Shown here: positions 51,682-64,000 of the stretch, in pieces
Layout: every line of letters begins with the position of its first letter
Position numbering within the stretch: position 1 is the stretch's first letter
From: Ooceraea biroi
Taxonomy: Eukaryota; Arthropoda; Insecta; Hymenoptera; Formicidae
DNA length: 64,000 nt
Assembly: GCF_003672135.1 (NCBI RefSeq)
Contig: NC_039508.1
Span: 5,642,001-5,706,000 of the forward strand
Direction of reading: 5' to 3'
Notes under the pieces: model-generated
Seen by the model: the letters and a program-made list of their open reading frames with translations, nothing else
Told to the model about the DNA's origin: nothing
Database searches by the model: none
Program-made: the position numbers and the translations under genes

Positions 51682-54220
51682 AATTATATGAAAGCTGTTA
51701 AGTATTTTTATCTCGCAATAATTCTCCCATTATTCTTCCGATATCACACACTAATATGTGAAGGGTATATTCTTGTAGACACGTGCAAACTATATCGTTA
51801 CCAAACCGTGGCAAAGTACATACTACAGTTTAGGACGATACGTTGCTCAGATAATCCACCACAGCTAAAACGCTTTGTTTGTTTTATGCTCGACCATCCA
51901 ACTAAACAAGCGTAACGATCCGCAAATAATTTACCAAAATCCTTTTGCTTTTTATTAGAACTAGGTTAATATACTTCAGTTATCGTATTGTTTCTCAAAC
52001 AAATCGTAGTTCTCTCGGTTCTTACTGACCCAACTATCTCGTGAAGAAGGAAACAGAAATGAGTTTATTCTGAGGAGTTAAATCAAAGCAATTACGTTTA
52101 AGGTTATACACTAGCAAGAATGTTTGGTTAATAAAATTATAACTACTGCAAATTTCATTAGATTTGATAAATTGCTTAATCTGCGCGCCAGAGATCAAGT
52201 AATCCGTGACTTGACGCTAGCCTCTCAGCAGTTCTCTTAAACTGATATATCGCATAATTAAACTAAGTTCAAGTCGAGTTAAGTGCGTGCGAGTTAAATT
52301 AAGTAGACGCAAGGCAGAATATATTCAAATTGAAATTCCGATACTGGGCGTACTGTAACATACAGCGCGAGAATTTATGCAACGTAACTTTGTTAGATGA
52401 TATCGGCCATTGTCGCGCTATATGTGATGGCAGAATCGATCGACTCTTTGATAACTTGTAATACTCAGGTACAGACGCAATTTTTACAGCATTATCAAGA
52501 TATATTTTATCAGAATATTTTAATAACTATTTTTATATGCGCGGGAAAGAAAAGAAAATATCGAAATCTGAATTAATCGTCCCGTTTTTCACTAATCTTG
52601 CATATTATTTTAAAAACATTTATTCGCACGCGTATGTATGTGTGTGAAAAATGAATGCAGTCAATGGAAAATCACCGCATTGAAAAACGTACCTGCGCAT
52701 CGTTTGCCTTCACCTCGTTCTTTCGTGTTTGTTCCTGTCTATTTCCAGTGGTGGTTCAACGTGTAATCAATCACGAGCAATCAGAAAAATCTGGAGCTGA
52801 ATCCGGCACAAAATCGGTGCACAATTTGCGAAACGAATAAAACAATATCGCAGGCAAGAGCTTGTATCGCGAAATGGAGCAACGAAAAAAGAATCGTGCG
52901 CTTTGACGTCCGACTGAATGATCGGGAACAGAAAAAAAAGATCGACCACGATATCGGGAAAGTGTAAGTGCATATGGATACCCAATGTAGGCATGGCTGG
53001 CCTGTTCGCAGTCTCACTTACCGTAGGAATTCTAATTGAATTTCAAGTGAATTCGCAAACGGAACCTCGAACGGCCAAGAGCGGTAGTTTAGTTAGTGGT
53101 GTCTGATCGTTTCTAGAATATCTCCTTCGACGTCCCTTGATACAGAGAATATCCAGCGCGGCCACAGTTACTTGTAGGAATAATTAATTATCGATGATGC
53201 GGATAATTATCGTGCAAATGTGACGATATAAAGTGAGATCCTCATAGAGATGGAAAGAATGATATTTACCATGTATGGAACAAAAGATTACAAGAAATTA
53301 TGCTAATCAATTAAAATCGATTTAAAAAGCTAGTATTTTCTATTAACTTAATCTAAGAAATCTAAAGTAAAAAGTTATTTTTGATTCCTCGGTGCTTTAT
53401 TAAAATGCATGTAAATTAAAATAAAATTTTTATATCATGCAACGTATTATATGTGAGAGCCATGTAATACGTCTCTCTCTGTCTCTCTCGCTTTCGCGTT
53501 GAGACTTACATATAATTGTATTGTATAAATACACGTGTATATCTACGACAGGAAATTGCAACACCTTAACTGTAGCTAAGATTTGCTCAATCGATTGATA
53601 GGGATGATAATATATTCGGTTATTCCTGTGTCTGTCTGTTGGCTTCAGTTCGCAAATTTAATGTGTATTTGGTTAAAGCACTGATCAGACAATAGATTGC
53701 AATGGTAAATTGGAAACTCGAAACTAAATCAGACTTTCCGTGTAATATGTTCCGTGCAATCTCTTTCTATGCATGTGTATATGCATACATATTAATACTT
53801 TTACGTTGCAATTAAAATTTGAATTATGTTCATAACAGGTGTCTTTCATTTTAATTGTAGGAATAAGAATAAAAATAATTATAATTTATTAAAACAAGCT
53901 ATGCTTTCATGTTATAGCATAAAAAATAACATGAAAAATTAACAACACATGCGAAATTGACAAATTTTAAATTCTCTCTGCATTAATTTTTTTATATAAA
54001 GACATACATTTTTATACGTAATTATCCTCTTTTTTTAAGTTTTAATCCAGTATGATATACAATTTTTTTATCCTTTTAGGAAAAAGAGCTTTCGGTGAAG
54101 AGTTTACCATGTACTAAATCCTTCTTTCTATCTACTTATTCTTTTACAATTCGATCAAGAGTACATTAATTAAAGAATTGATGATATCCCGCAACGTGCA
54201 AGCTATAAATTTACTATATA

Positions 54221-54424
54221 TTATCAAGGGTTCACCTATGAAGTTGCTGTGCCTTCTATGACTTTATTGCTACGTGTTCATCAGACTTCTACAGCAGCGG
54301 TATAAACCAACTGCCGTTGAAAAGTGTATCGATAATATGGGTGCATACTTTGACTGAAAATAAAATGTTTTTCTTTAAAAAAATGTCAAACTTTTATTCA
54401 AAAACTTCATAGGTAAACACCTAA
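54221..54424 (+). mobile_element. 204-bp mariner remnant with transposase 3' end
   Basis: TA lies on both sides. The left end has TCACCTATGAAGTT and the right end, reversed, TTTACCTATGAAGTT, a degenerate terminal inverted repeat. Inside, about 54286-54351, a reading frame gives DFYSSGINQLPLK, then after a one-base shift KCIDNMGAYFD and stop, the usual C-terminus of a mariner transposase. All else of the roughly 1.3-kb parent is gone. The frameshift and short length make it a dead copy, or a MITE if it was ever mobilised in trans. Confidence 0.8.
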
Positions 54425-54567
54425 TATATTATAAGTTTTAATTGAAATAATTCATTACATATACTATGTATAATTTAATAATAAAATTTATATACTTTTA
54501 TATATGTATATTATATTTATTAATTGCGTTGCATACGATCAAAAATATTTTCTATTGTTTTTTTCAG

Positions 54568-54808
54568 GAAGAGTGTGATACGCACAACTTGGAAGAATGG
54601 TGGTGCAAGGAAGACAGGGAGCACGCACGACGGAACGGAAGGAGAAAGATGGAAGCACTTGGTTGCACCGTGTTTTGCGACTGCGTCGAATGGACGTGGA
54701 TCCTCCGTGAATCTGAGATTCCCTTCAGTTTACGCTGCGCACCCGATCTGCCAAATTGATACCCCGTTACTATACATGATAAAGGCAGTTTGTAATTATT
54801 TCCTCTAG
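54568..54808 (+). other. Candidate terminal exon on the plus strand, product unrecognised
   Basis: A strong acceptor (TATTGTTTTTTTCAG ending at 54567) opens a GC-richer stretch of about 215 bases in AT-rich surroundings. Two frames stay open: one gives EECDTHNLEEWWCKEDREHA and stops at 54759; the other gives KSVIRTTWKNGGARKT and ends at 54808. I recognise neither. It could equally be an exon of a non-coding RNA. Confidence 0.35.
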
Positions 54809-56268
54809 TGGTGCAAAAATTATAATAGTAATAGTGCGTTTATTAATATTTATCGATAGTTTTAACGTTTATTTACAACTGCCTTTTAGATAAATGTATT
54901 GTAAAACTCCCAGTCTCTGCAATTAAAAATAACATATCAATTAAATTTTCGAAATTTCTCGTAAAGAATTGATTACTAAGATATTATTATTAGACGTATT
55001 AAAACGTTATAAATTATTATTTCATAAGTTAATATATTCGATTTCGTATTTTAATAACAATTATAATTTAATAACAATTCTTATATACTATTAAACTTAA
55101 TTTAGTTTATTCAGCTTTTTTGCTATTATGATTTTAATAAAGAAAATAAAAGAAAATGGGATAAAAGTATCTTGCTAAAACGTTTGTCATCACAATTGTG
55201 ATTCCAATCATAACAATCGAAATTCGATTTAGTTTTATTTCAAGAAAACGCGACAGTTTCATAAAACGAAAGATCAAGAAAGAATTTACAAGGTAAGCGT
55301 TTTCCAAAAATGGCTTTTTATTCTTAATGTCTTGGTCAATAGTACAATGTTTAAGAAGAAATTAGAGATGATAAGTAGATGTACTTCTCTCTAAACACAA
55401 ATTCAATGTTTAACTTAGATTTAAAATGTGTAATTATAGTTTATTTCCGTATAGGATGTGTTTAAAAACGATCTAAACAATAACTTTAAAATTAATTTTT
55501 TACATTATAAATATTGCACTCCTATCAAAAATTATCTATTTTTTAGATAATTATGTATTTTTTAATAAAATTCTGATAAATTTCTTTGAACCTTATGTAT
55601 CTAACAATAATCATAAATTAAGTTAAATTATTTAAATCATTATTTAAGAACAATTCATGTAGGTATTTTAAGATTTGTTTTCACCATTTGTATCGATAAA
55701 TTTAAGCAGATTACATCTTTTCCCAAAACAATTCGATGTAAAAAATCCATTATATTCGGGACAAATAATTCCGATGATTCATTAAAGATATAAGCATGCT
55801 AATTTATCTCAAGATCGTCTCTTCCGTGCTAATACACATGATAGTAAATGTAGTGGATACCCCATAGGCATGACATCAGTAACTAGGTTGATATTAAGCA
55901 ACTTCGAAGGTGCTTTCAAGCCTATTGAACAAGCGCTATTTGGCTGTCATCTATGTCAAGCAGAAAGTTTCGACAGATCAGAAGCATCGATATTCCTACG
56001 AGTAGTACTTGCTACCGCGACGTATCCGTGATACATGCAGTTTTCTTCAAGTCGTTATTACGCGAAAGTTCCGATTGTGTTCCGTCACTTTAGATTGCGT
56101 AATGTATCTTTGCTTGCTTGCAGCGTCTGTTTTCAAAGATACGCGATACATCCAGAAAGATCTTTGAAATGTTATGCACTTAAAGTTTCGAATTTTATTT
56201 TTAAAAGAAGAAAAACGAGAAATCATGTAAAAGATGAAAACGTGTAGTTATAATTACTCAATGTAAAA

Positions 56269-57238
56269 TTGTCAGATTACACTGGGGAACACGAAGTTTT
56301 TGTCGGGCCAATGGCAACTCATTCTGATAGGTTTTTTCCCGTAGAATCCAAATGTGGAAATGAAAATAGTGAATTGGCTCTAGTGTTTAAACAAAACGGG
56401 GTCAAATATGCAAAAACCGTGGGTTTTTGGTTATTTTTGAACACCTGTAGAAAACAACGGGAGCTCCTAGAACTTTCTAATTGAGATTAAATGAAAGCCT
56501 AAACTTTCTTCTTTTAGGCTATAGATCGAAAAATGAGGTACCTTTAACTTGGAGTAACAATTTTTTTACGAGCGCGCACCGATTCCGCCACATGCTTTTC
56601 TGGCCGCGTGCACTGTTCTCTCCGCTCTCCAATTATTTTATCACTAGCATCCCCTGTCTTTGGCTTCCTCTGTGTTTTTCTACAGTATATTCACCACAAA
56701 TGTAGCAGAATACATCTGGATGATTAAGACAAAGTTTTCATAACGAACTCATATTTATACAAACCTTAAATCGTAATTCCAATGTTTATACGATGTAAAT
56801 AAATACGAATGGTACCTTGCACTTGCAAACACACTTTATGACTCGTAACAAACTCACGAGATGCATCTGCTCATTCATCTGCTCATACATGTGACGGATC
56901 GCATGTGGCGAAATCGGTGCGCGTTCGTAAAACAATTGTTACTCCAAGTTAAAGACACCTCATTTTTCAATCTATAGCCTAAAAGGGCAAGGTTTAGGCT
57001 TTCATTTCATCTTAATTACAAAGTTCTAGGAGCTCCCGTAGTTTTTCTACAGGTGTTCAAAAATGACCAAAAACACGGTTTTTTGCACTTTTGATCCCGT
57101 TTATTTCAAAAACTAGAGCCAATTTAGTATTTTAAAGGCCAGATTCATGTTTAGCGCATCCAAATTAGTAAAGAATACCCATTCCCTTAAAAACAATCTA
57201 AAAACGATAAAATTTTGTTGACCAGTGTTATCTGACAA
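56269..57238. mobile_element. 970-bp element with ~330-bp terminal inverted repeats
   Basis: The left arm 56269-56595 and right arm 56901-57238 are inverted copies with scattered mismatches and small indels. The ends read TTGTCAGATWACACTGG. The central ~305 bases are unique and non-coding. Short open frames inside the arms are not conserved between the two arms. The target duplication is not clear, since the palindromic TTGTCAGAT could be element or target, so I do not assign a superfamily. Confidence 0.82.
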
Positions 57239-60200
57239 AATTATATATTGCGAGGTAACGCGCGATATTTATTATTATAAAAATACGATTTTCTTGTTGG
57301 TTTGCAAATCATTTCGCAATTGCACTTTGAATTATTCTCGGTCACTATAAATATTGGATATATCCTTACGCGTTTATTTAGTATTCTTACATTGTAAAGT
57401 AAATTTGATAGTACAATAACAAGAGTAAAAGAAAGTTGCAAAACGGACAAAAATTACATTATGATAAGCGACCTGGGATCGGTCTAGTAACCTATGTCGT
57501 TACGAGAGCTAAACTCACATACGAACGTGACGTGTAAAGCAAGTATATTCTTTGGCTTAGGTAGCAAACATATTAAAGATACAGGAGCACATTAAGGTTT
57601 ACTTGCCATCTTTTACCTAAAAGCACCTTATTAACGCGTTATTAATCTAAGAGTATCCTGTTGCAACCTGCTTCTCGTTTGCCAATGTTCTCAAATGCAA
57701 GAATATGTTTGTGACAACAAAGAGAAATATTACTGCTATTATTAGACACACATGAGCAGTATTACGGCGCAATTATAATATATAGTCTTTGAAAAGGCTA
57801 ATTAGTTTGCTCTAATTATAATATTACCTATATTATACATTACAAATACGTATTACACAAGAAATATGATACATACATACTACTGAAAATACATGCGTTA
57901 AATGTAATATGCAGACGTACAGATGTAACTACATTAACAATGTAATAGCTTTGCTTTGTTAAACCCTCTAGCATTGATTAAGAAAATAGTTAAGATAGTT
58001 TTGTTAAATATTAAAATTGAATATACACACACATGCTGTTATTATACAACGCTAGAACTCTCAGTTGCAAACTTAGAAAGTAACAAGATCTTAATGTAAA
58101 AGTTACTAATAAACATTTGCGAATTGTGTTATTTATGCGACAAAAGATCGAAATGAAACAATTATAAATATTCATGTTTTATAACATAACCTGATTTTAT
58201 TTCGAGAAATCAAAATTTGACACGTTCGTGTGAATCAAAGAAAGAAAGGAAATTTAAACAAAAAACTGAGTTAGTGACTTGTTGAAAATCTCAGCTCGCG
58301 ATCATCGGGTTTATTCAAAGTGTTTGCAATTGAAAGTTTGGTCCGATTTTGTATGATGAAAATTTTGTTAGATTGTCACTCCTGCATTATTAGCTTTTCT
58401 AAAACTCCAGTCATAATCGTAAAAGTTAGAAGTTGAACCTCTGTACATAAAACAGAAATATTCTCGATAATGACACGCATATTTCTAACGCATAGAAGAA
58501 TCTCCGACAATAAAAAATGGATTCAGATTACATGTTATTTTTGCACGTAGTGAGTGCAGTGAGGACGCGATTTTTACGATTCATAGCACTCGAAGATTCG
58601 ATCTTTACTTGAGAGTTTTTCTTTCTTACTATGGTAGGATAGTTTTCTTATCGTTTCGATGACGAAGTATTTTATTATATATATCTTTCACGTTTTCTTT
58701 ATTACGGTACCGTGTATACCACATTTTTGCTCGTCACGATACATTCGTTCATCATTTTGTTGCGCGATTTTTCTTCTTGTCACCGATACGTGACACAGAT
58801 TAATAAATTCGATTGCTGTCAGCAAAATCTCGAAAACGCCTGACGCGACTGCACGATAAATTTCAGGTGTTGTTAAAACAAAGCTTAACAGCATTATCGG
58901 TTTGCACATTTCGCTTTGAGGCCGAATTACGGAAAATTCAATTAATCAATTCTTTCGTAAAGGCGGGATTATGCATTGTTCAAACTCGTTCACGGCCGAT
59001 GTCGTGCATTGACAGATGTCACGTATAGAAAATATCGAACGTTTTAAAATACGAATACAACATCCGTTTGCTATAAACCATATATTATAGTTTAATAAAG
59101 ACAATTTTTATCACGGATGTTCATTTTTTACCTTTTAGAAACATGTTTGTTGAGTGTTTATAAAAACGTTTTTACACAGTCACTCAGAAAAGGGTGGGAT
59201 AGTACGACCTATCACTAGCTAGTGGACAGACAGTGAACTATCGATCGTCATAGACGGATTTGCGGACGGATTTGTATGAGCAACGCGTGATAAATTTAGT
59301 TTCTTTTCAAACGTTCGTCGAAGGAACACGATTAAGAAAAAGAATGATTTATTTGAATATAAAACTTTCTATTTATACGCTTCACTATTTCCAATATTGT
59401 AGTGCGTAATATTCCGCGAGCGCATATTACACATTCAAAAACAATTTGCATGTTATTTGAGGGATATATTCCACACAATTTACTCTCCGTTTTTCCTATT
59501 TTTTTATATCGCATAAATCAATTTTACATTCTCTATCCGCCAGAGGCAGATCATCAATATCATTATCGATCCCATGAGAGAAATACTTTATATAAATTTA
59601 AAAACAGGAATAAATAGAAGACAACTGTCTAAGAGAGATATGTACAAATATCATGTTTTCTTTTTGCCATATTGGAATATTTTATCGTATTGGAATTATA
59701 TTACAAGATGTGATGATCAGCTGGTCCGGTTCGGTTCGATTGCAAATACGCATCACTGGATAACAGGAGCTTCACGTTACTACTATCACGAGTGACAGCG
59801 CAACGTTGGCAAACAATATGAAATAACAGCTTGACGTTTTGAGCAGCGTGCATTTTAGCAGATATTGTCACCGTCACGTTATACAGTGCTTATTTCGATG
59901 GCGAAATCATCGGCGACTCAATCATCTTCCAACTGACTTGACTCGATATCGTAGCAAATTTTAACAAAAAGACTGAAGAACGATCTTATTTGCATTTCGG
60001 GCCGCTATCCAATATTCATTATACCAAAGAAAGCAAAACGCAGCACGAAGAAACAGATCGTGAAATAGATCACGGAAGGTAGAAATCATGGATGTCGAAA
60101 GAGAACGAGCCTCACCTTTTTGTTAATAGACGATCTCGCATTGCGCGGTCAGATCTATATGTAAAAGATGACTCGATGAGTCTGGAATATCTTATTGGCA

Positions 60201-61017
60201 ATTACGGCATTCAAGCATTCAATTTTGCTATCTGCGCAAGGGAGAAACGGAAATTCGTTGCACTATTCAAGAATCTCTTCGACTTCTCATCGCTTTCTCT
60301 CAAACGTAGATCTATATGCCTTATAATAATTACCGATGGATTGCGGAAGAGAACAGTATTATTCGACGCTTTTGGTGTATGTTCGCGGATTACCGTTGAA
60401 TAAATCTTGATTACCTCGCTTGAGCTTCTCTCCGCTTCTATCATTACATGAAAGGCGATAGATACGCTCGTATCACTGACGTTTACATCGTTAAGATGCC
60501 CCAAAAGCCCAATTTTGAATCGATTTTCCGTCAATTACGTCCTGTCGAATGAACCCTCTGTAATTCAAACGAGATTGTGATTCGATAATCTATTGAGTGC
60601 TACCATTGTAGCGCATAAATTAAGACAGTAGCTTTAGCTAAATTATAGTTACCTTCCACGAGCGATTCCACAATTATAGTTACCTTCCACAAGGCGTATA
60701 ACACGTTGCATATATTTAACCCATTGTTCGCTAGTAAACATACAAATAACTAGGTACTTGAATTACAAACTGCTAGAACAATTCGCTTTCAGTTATGGTT
60801 TGTTGTCAATTTACGTCATATAAATGCAGGAACACAAACAATATTAATTATAAACAATTTTTAAAGTTACTGATAAGTGGAAAGATATTAATACTGGAAA
60901 ATTTAAAAGATCCTGAATAAATTAATAATTGTTTAAATTAATTAAGAAAAAGACAGATATTATGAGGCAAGTAGACAAACGCGTAATTCACTATTAATTA
61001 GATTTGCATTTTATATA
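57239..61017. other. No gene supported
   Basis: AT-rich between two transposons. A frame at 60092-60403 is open for 103 codons without a recognisable motif, and its antisense is also open. Confidence 0.45.
60641..60690. repeat. Direct repeat of AATTATAGTTACCTTCCAC
   Basis: Identical 19-base copies at 60641-60659 and 60672-60690, 31 bases apart start to start. Confidence 0.9.
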
Positions 61018-62008
61018 CAGGGTGAGGCACCTAAAACAGGCCACCTGAATATCTCGGCTGTTATTGGTGATAGAAAAAATGTGTCAAACCAAACTTGCAT
61101 GGTTTCGAGGGACACATAATTTGTTCTAAATAGTTTTTTATTAGGTGGACGCGTAGAGATCATATGAAGGTCAACTTCGTTTTTTTAAATGGTATGATAT
61201 TTTTTTTACGTACCATCTAGTAGAGCGTTTGAATATGCGCACATTGATCTACGGGTCAAAATCATTCAAGGTCACTGAAGGCCAACTGCAAGGGAAAATA
61301 ATTTACTCTATATTGCCTAGAGTTCTCTGCTATTAAAAATACTGTAAACTCAGAAATGAAAAAGTTCTAGCCCTTAGAAAATTTTTCTTTTTCCGCGAAG
61401 TTCTGAGTTGTTGTTATCATTATTTTTTATATTGCCTAGAGTTCTCTACTATTAAAAATACCGTAAATTCAGAAATGAAAAAGTTCTCAAGTTTACAATT
61501 TTTTCTTCTCAGAGGAGTTCTGAGATGATGATATCATTATTTTTTATATTGCCTAGAGTTCTCTGCTATTAAAAATACCGTAAACTCAGAAATGAAAAAG
61601 TTCTCGAGCTTAAAATTTTTTTCTTCTCAGAGGAGTTCTGAGTCGATGATATCATTATTTTTAATATTGCCTAGAGTTCTCTGCTATTGAAAATACCGTA
61701 AACTCAAAAATGAAAAAGTTCTAGCACTTAGAAATTTTAGCCTTCAGTGACCTTGAATGATTTTGACCCGTAGATCAATGTGCGCATCTTCAAACGCTCT
61801 ACTAGATGGTACGTAAAAAAACATATCACACCATTTAAAAAAACGAAGTTGATCTTCATATGATCTCTACGCGTCCACCTAATAAAAAACTATTTAGAAC
61901 AAATTATGTGTCCCTCGAAACCATGCAAGTTTGGTCTGACACATTTTTTTCTATCACCATAATAACAGCCGAGATATTCAGGTGGCCTGTTTTAGGTGCC
62001 TCACCCTG
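61018..62008. mobile_element. 991-bp TIR transposon (CAGGGTG ends, TA flanks) containing tandem repeats
   Basis: The terminal inverted repeats are about 270 bp (61018-61288 and 61739-62008), start CAGGGTGAGGCACC and have TA on both outer sides. Between them lies an array of a ~118-bp repeat. No transposase frame is present, so the element is non-autonomous. Confidence 0.88.
61311..61738. repeat. ~118-bp tandem repeat array, about 3.6 copies
   Basis: Copies start at 61311, 61430, 61547 and 61665, each with TATTGCCTAGAGTTCTCT; spacings are 119, 117 and 118 bases and the last copy is partial. The array fills the centre of the 61018-62008 transposon. Confidence 0.93.
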
Positions 62009-64000
62009 TATATGTATTTTATATTTATAGTTTTCTACAATATAAAGCTGCATTTATACATAAATAACGTATGTGTTATATCTTTTCTCTGGAATAATAA
62101 TCTTTCTCAGCTGTTGTTATCCTTAATATAATAATTGTGATATTAATTTATTATAATAATAAAATCGTAATAGTTTACACATCCGCAAACATATAGACAT
62201 AGCTTTTCCAAAGTAAATACGTTTCAACTCTTGGCTCCTATATGCACAAGCATGATGAATAATTCAATACAACTACGTTGCTTTCAGCGAATATACTTAC
62301 AATACAGTTTTTGCAATAATACCATTAAACTGAACGTAGTTTACCAAATTTTAGCAGAAAAGAAATTGCATAGCTATGTTATATATGCATTCGCGCTTTA
62401 CACGAAATTTTATGATTACATATAATGTACGTTCTACTAAATTCAAATCTTTATCAACAAATAACTAAATAAAATTTGTGTTGACTTAAATTTTTCCATA
62501 TTATTTTATCAGTCAGGCAGGAAGGAAAAAACTTCAACCGTGACTTCATTATCCCAGACAGCTTGCCATACAAACCAGACTTGACTACATCAAATCAGAT
62601 TGGTCGTCCTCCACTTTATTCGACACTTAAAGCGGAGGACTGAAAACGTTAAACGAAAGAGGTCTCCTCGCTGAAATCAGCCGCAGCTTGTAAAGTAGTT
62701 TCCTCAATTAAAAGAGAGAGAATGTATTGTTCCTAAGAATATAAAAACCAATACAGATGCATTGCATACATCAGTATCCATTGCTTCAATCACAGTAAAG
62801 ATCCCTATTAATTAAAACTGATTTAGTTTCAATTTTCTGCTAAACGTTTTTTTAAAGTACGAAAAATAAATAAAGAACATTTTCCTTTTAATAAGAAGTG
62901 ACAATACTATAAGGAGATCAAATTCTTTGTGATCTTAAACTTATGAATTTGAGCTGCCAATAACATACATATTATAATAATAAAAGATAATATCATAATA
63001 TATATTATATAATGTGATATCTACATTCTTTGTAATTTATGCGTGATATAAAGCGCATAAATAGAAATATTCCATCTTTTTGGAAGCAAGGAGAGAAAAT
63101 TTTATAAAATCACTTTAGATTGCAAATTATTGATGAGAGATCTTTTTCCTCTTTTGTGCCATTCATTTAAAGTATAAAATATTTTCGAAGCATCTTTGAG
63201 ATTTTTACCCCATTTTAGCAAATTAGCGAAGCGTGATTTACTGAGGTAACTGAATTTGCACGGTTAAAGGACTCCGATCGAGTATCGGAATCTTGAGAAA
63301 AGCTTCACAGTCTTATAAGAAGTGCGGCAAGTTTTGCGATGAGACGCGTTGCTTTTCAGGATTAAGATTGATTTGCAGTGGGCAAGGAGCAGGCGTGTAA
63401 CCAACTTATTGATGAACTGCGGCTATGGCGGTTTGACTAATGGAATCTCATGCATATCATGAAAGGCAAACCCGCGGTGCGGTAAAGTTCTGTCGCAAAT
63501 CTTGTACGATCGTGCTGAAGTTGCGCGAAGTTACTGCGTTAATACGTTAAATGATAAGGAATGAGGATACATTTATAAATTTTCACTTTTTGAGAGTGAT
63601 TACCGTTAATAAGATGTCATCACGAACGTTCACAGTTCAGACCTTAAACGGGCAGGCCTCACGATGAATTCGAGAGTTTTTCCCCTCGGTGAAAAATTGT
63701 AATTAACTTACGATAATTCACCCCTGTAGCTTAAATTCTAACTTAATGAACATATGAATATGCTAAACGATCGATTAAGTATTCGGCGACAATTTGACAA
63801 TGTGAGAGATTGAAGAGATAGGGTAGAGAGTGGCAGGATAAGAATGAATATTCTTCAGTTTTACTTAAACAGTGTAGACGGTCACTGATGATTTTTCTGT
63901 CATGTCGATACATATTAAATAAAGAGACAAGTATAATTTAAAGATATAAAAATACATATCGTAAAAAAGGAGATTTTTGCAGATACAGTTGTTTCCAACA
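62009..64000. other. No gene supported
   Basis: AT-rich to about 63200, then moderately GC-rich. A GC-rich hairpin lies at 62606. An acceptor-like TTTGCAG at about 63378 is followed by fewer than 30 open codons. Confidence 0.45.
62606..62640. repeat. GC-rich hairpin with one mismatch
   Basis: The arms GTCCTCCACTTT and AAAGCGGAGGAC pair at 11 of 12 positions around an 11-base loop. Confidence 0.7.

Larger units (their letters stand above)
37190..54220. other. No gene supported apart from the CpG-rich patch at 41.15 kb
   Basis: Mostly AT-rich. Contents are the CpG-rich patch, the irregular repeat at 41995, the TA/GA microsatellite at 44906 and a few 100-140-codon open frames (37503-37919, 47968-48324, 51271-51636, all minus strand) without recognisable products. 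Confidence 0.45.

Overview
The window is AT-rich, intron-bearing animal DNA and most likely comes from an insect genome, probably a hymenopteran such as an ant. The reasons are a clear insect-type neuropeptide receptor gene, remnants of arthropod Tc1/mariner-class transposases (one with the helix-turn-helix N-terminus common in ant genomes), many microsatellites and short inverted-repeat transposons, and no bacterial-style gene packing. The species assignment is inference.

The one gene that can be reconstructed with confidence lies on the minus strand at 13163-17661. It is a class A G-protein-coupled receptor of the CCHamide (bombesin-receptor-like) family. Six coding exons join in phase to give 501 residues carrying all seven transmembrane segments. 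A strong acceptor just upstream of the coding start shows that at least one non-coding 5' exon lies further away, at higher coordinates. The first coding intron appears to use a non-canonical GC donor. A GT alternative exists but would delete one residue from helix 2.

The rest is non-coding or transposon-derived. Six inverted-repeat DNA elements have readable ends: 9375-10012, 22318-22738, 36429-37189, 54221-54424, 56269-57238 and 61018-62008. Three of them (9375, 36429, 61018) begin CAGGGTG and are flanked by TA, although their internal sequences differ. The 36429 element retains the head and tail of a transposase with the catalytic core deleted. The 54221 element is a 204-bp mariner remnant with the last codons of a transposase. 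The 61018 element carries 3.6 copies of a 118-bp tandem repeat, and the 9375 element contains a perfect 52-bp internal foldback.

Other items are a GC/CpG-rich patch near 41.15-41.34 kb that may be a promoter or 5' exon, a possible plus-strand exon at 54568, TATA-like boxes near 975, 26315 and 33216, a cluster of four PAR-bZIP-like sites at 12225-12285, and several tandem duplications. I saw no rRNA, convincing tRNA, CRISPR array or prokaryotic-type defence system. I did not find a convincing undescribed system.
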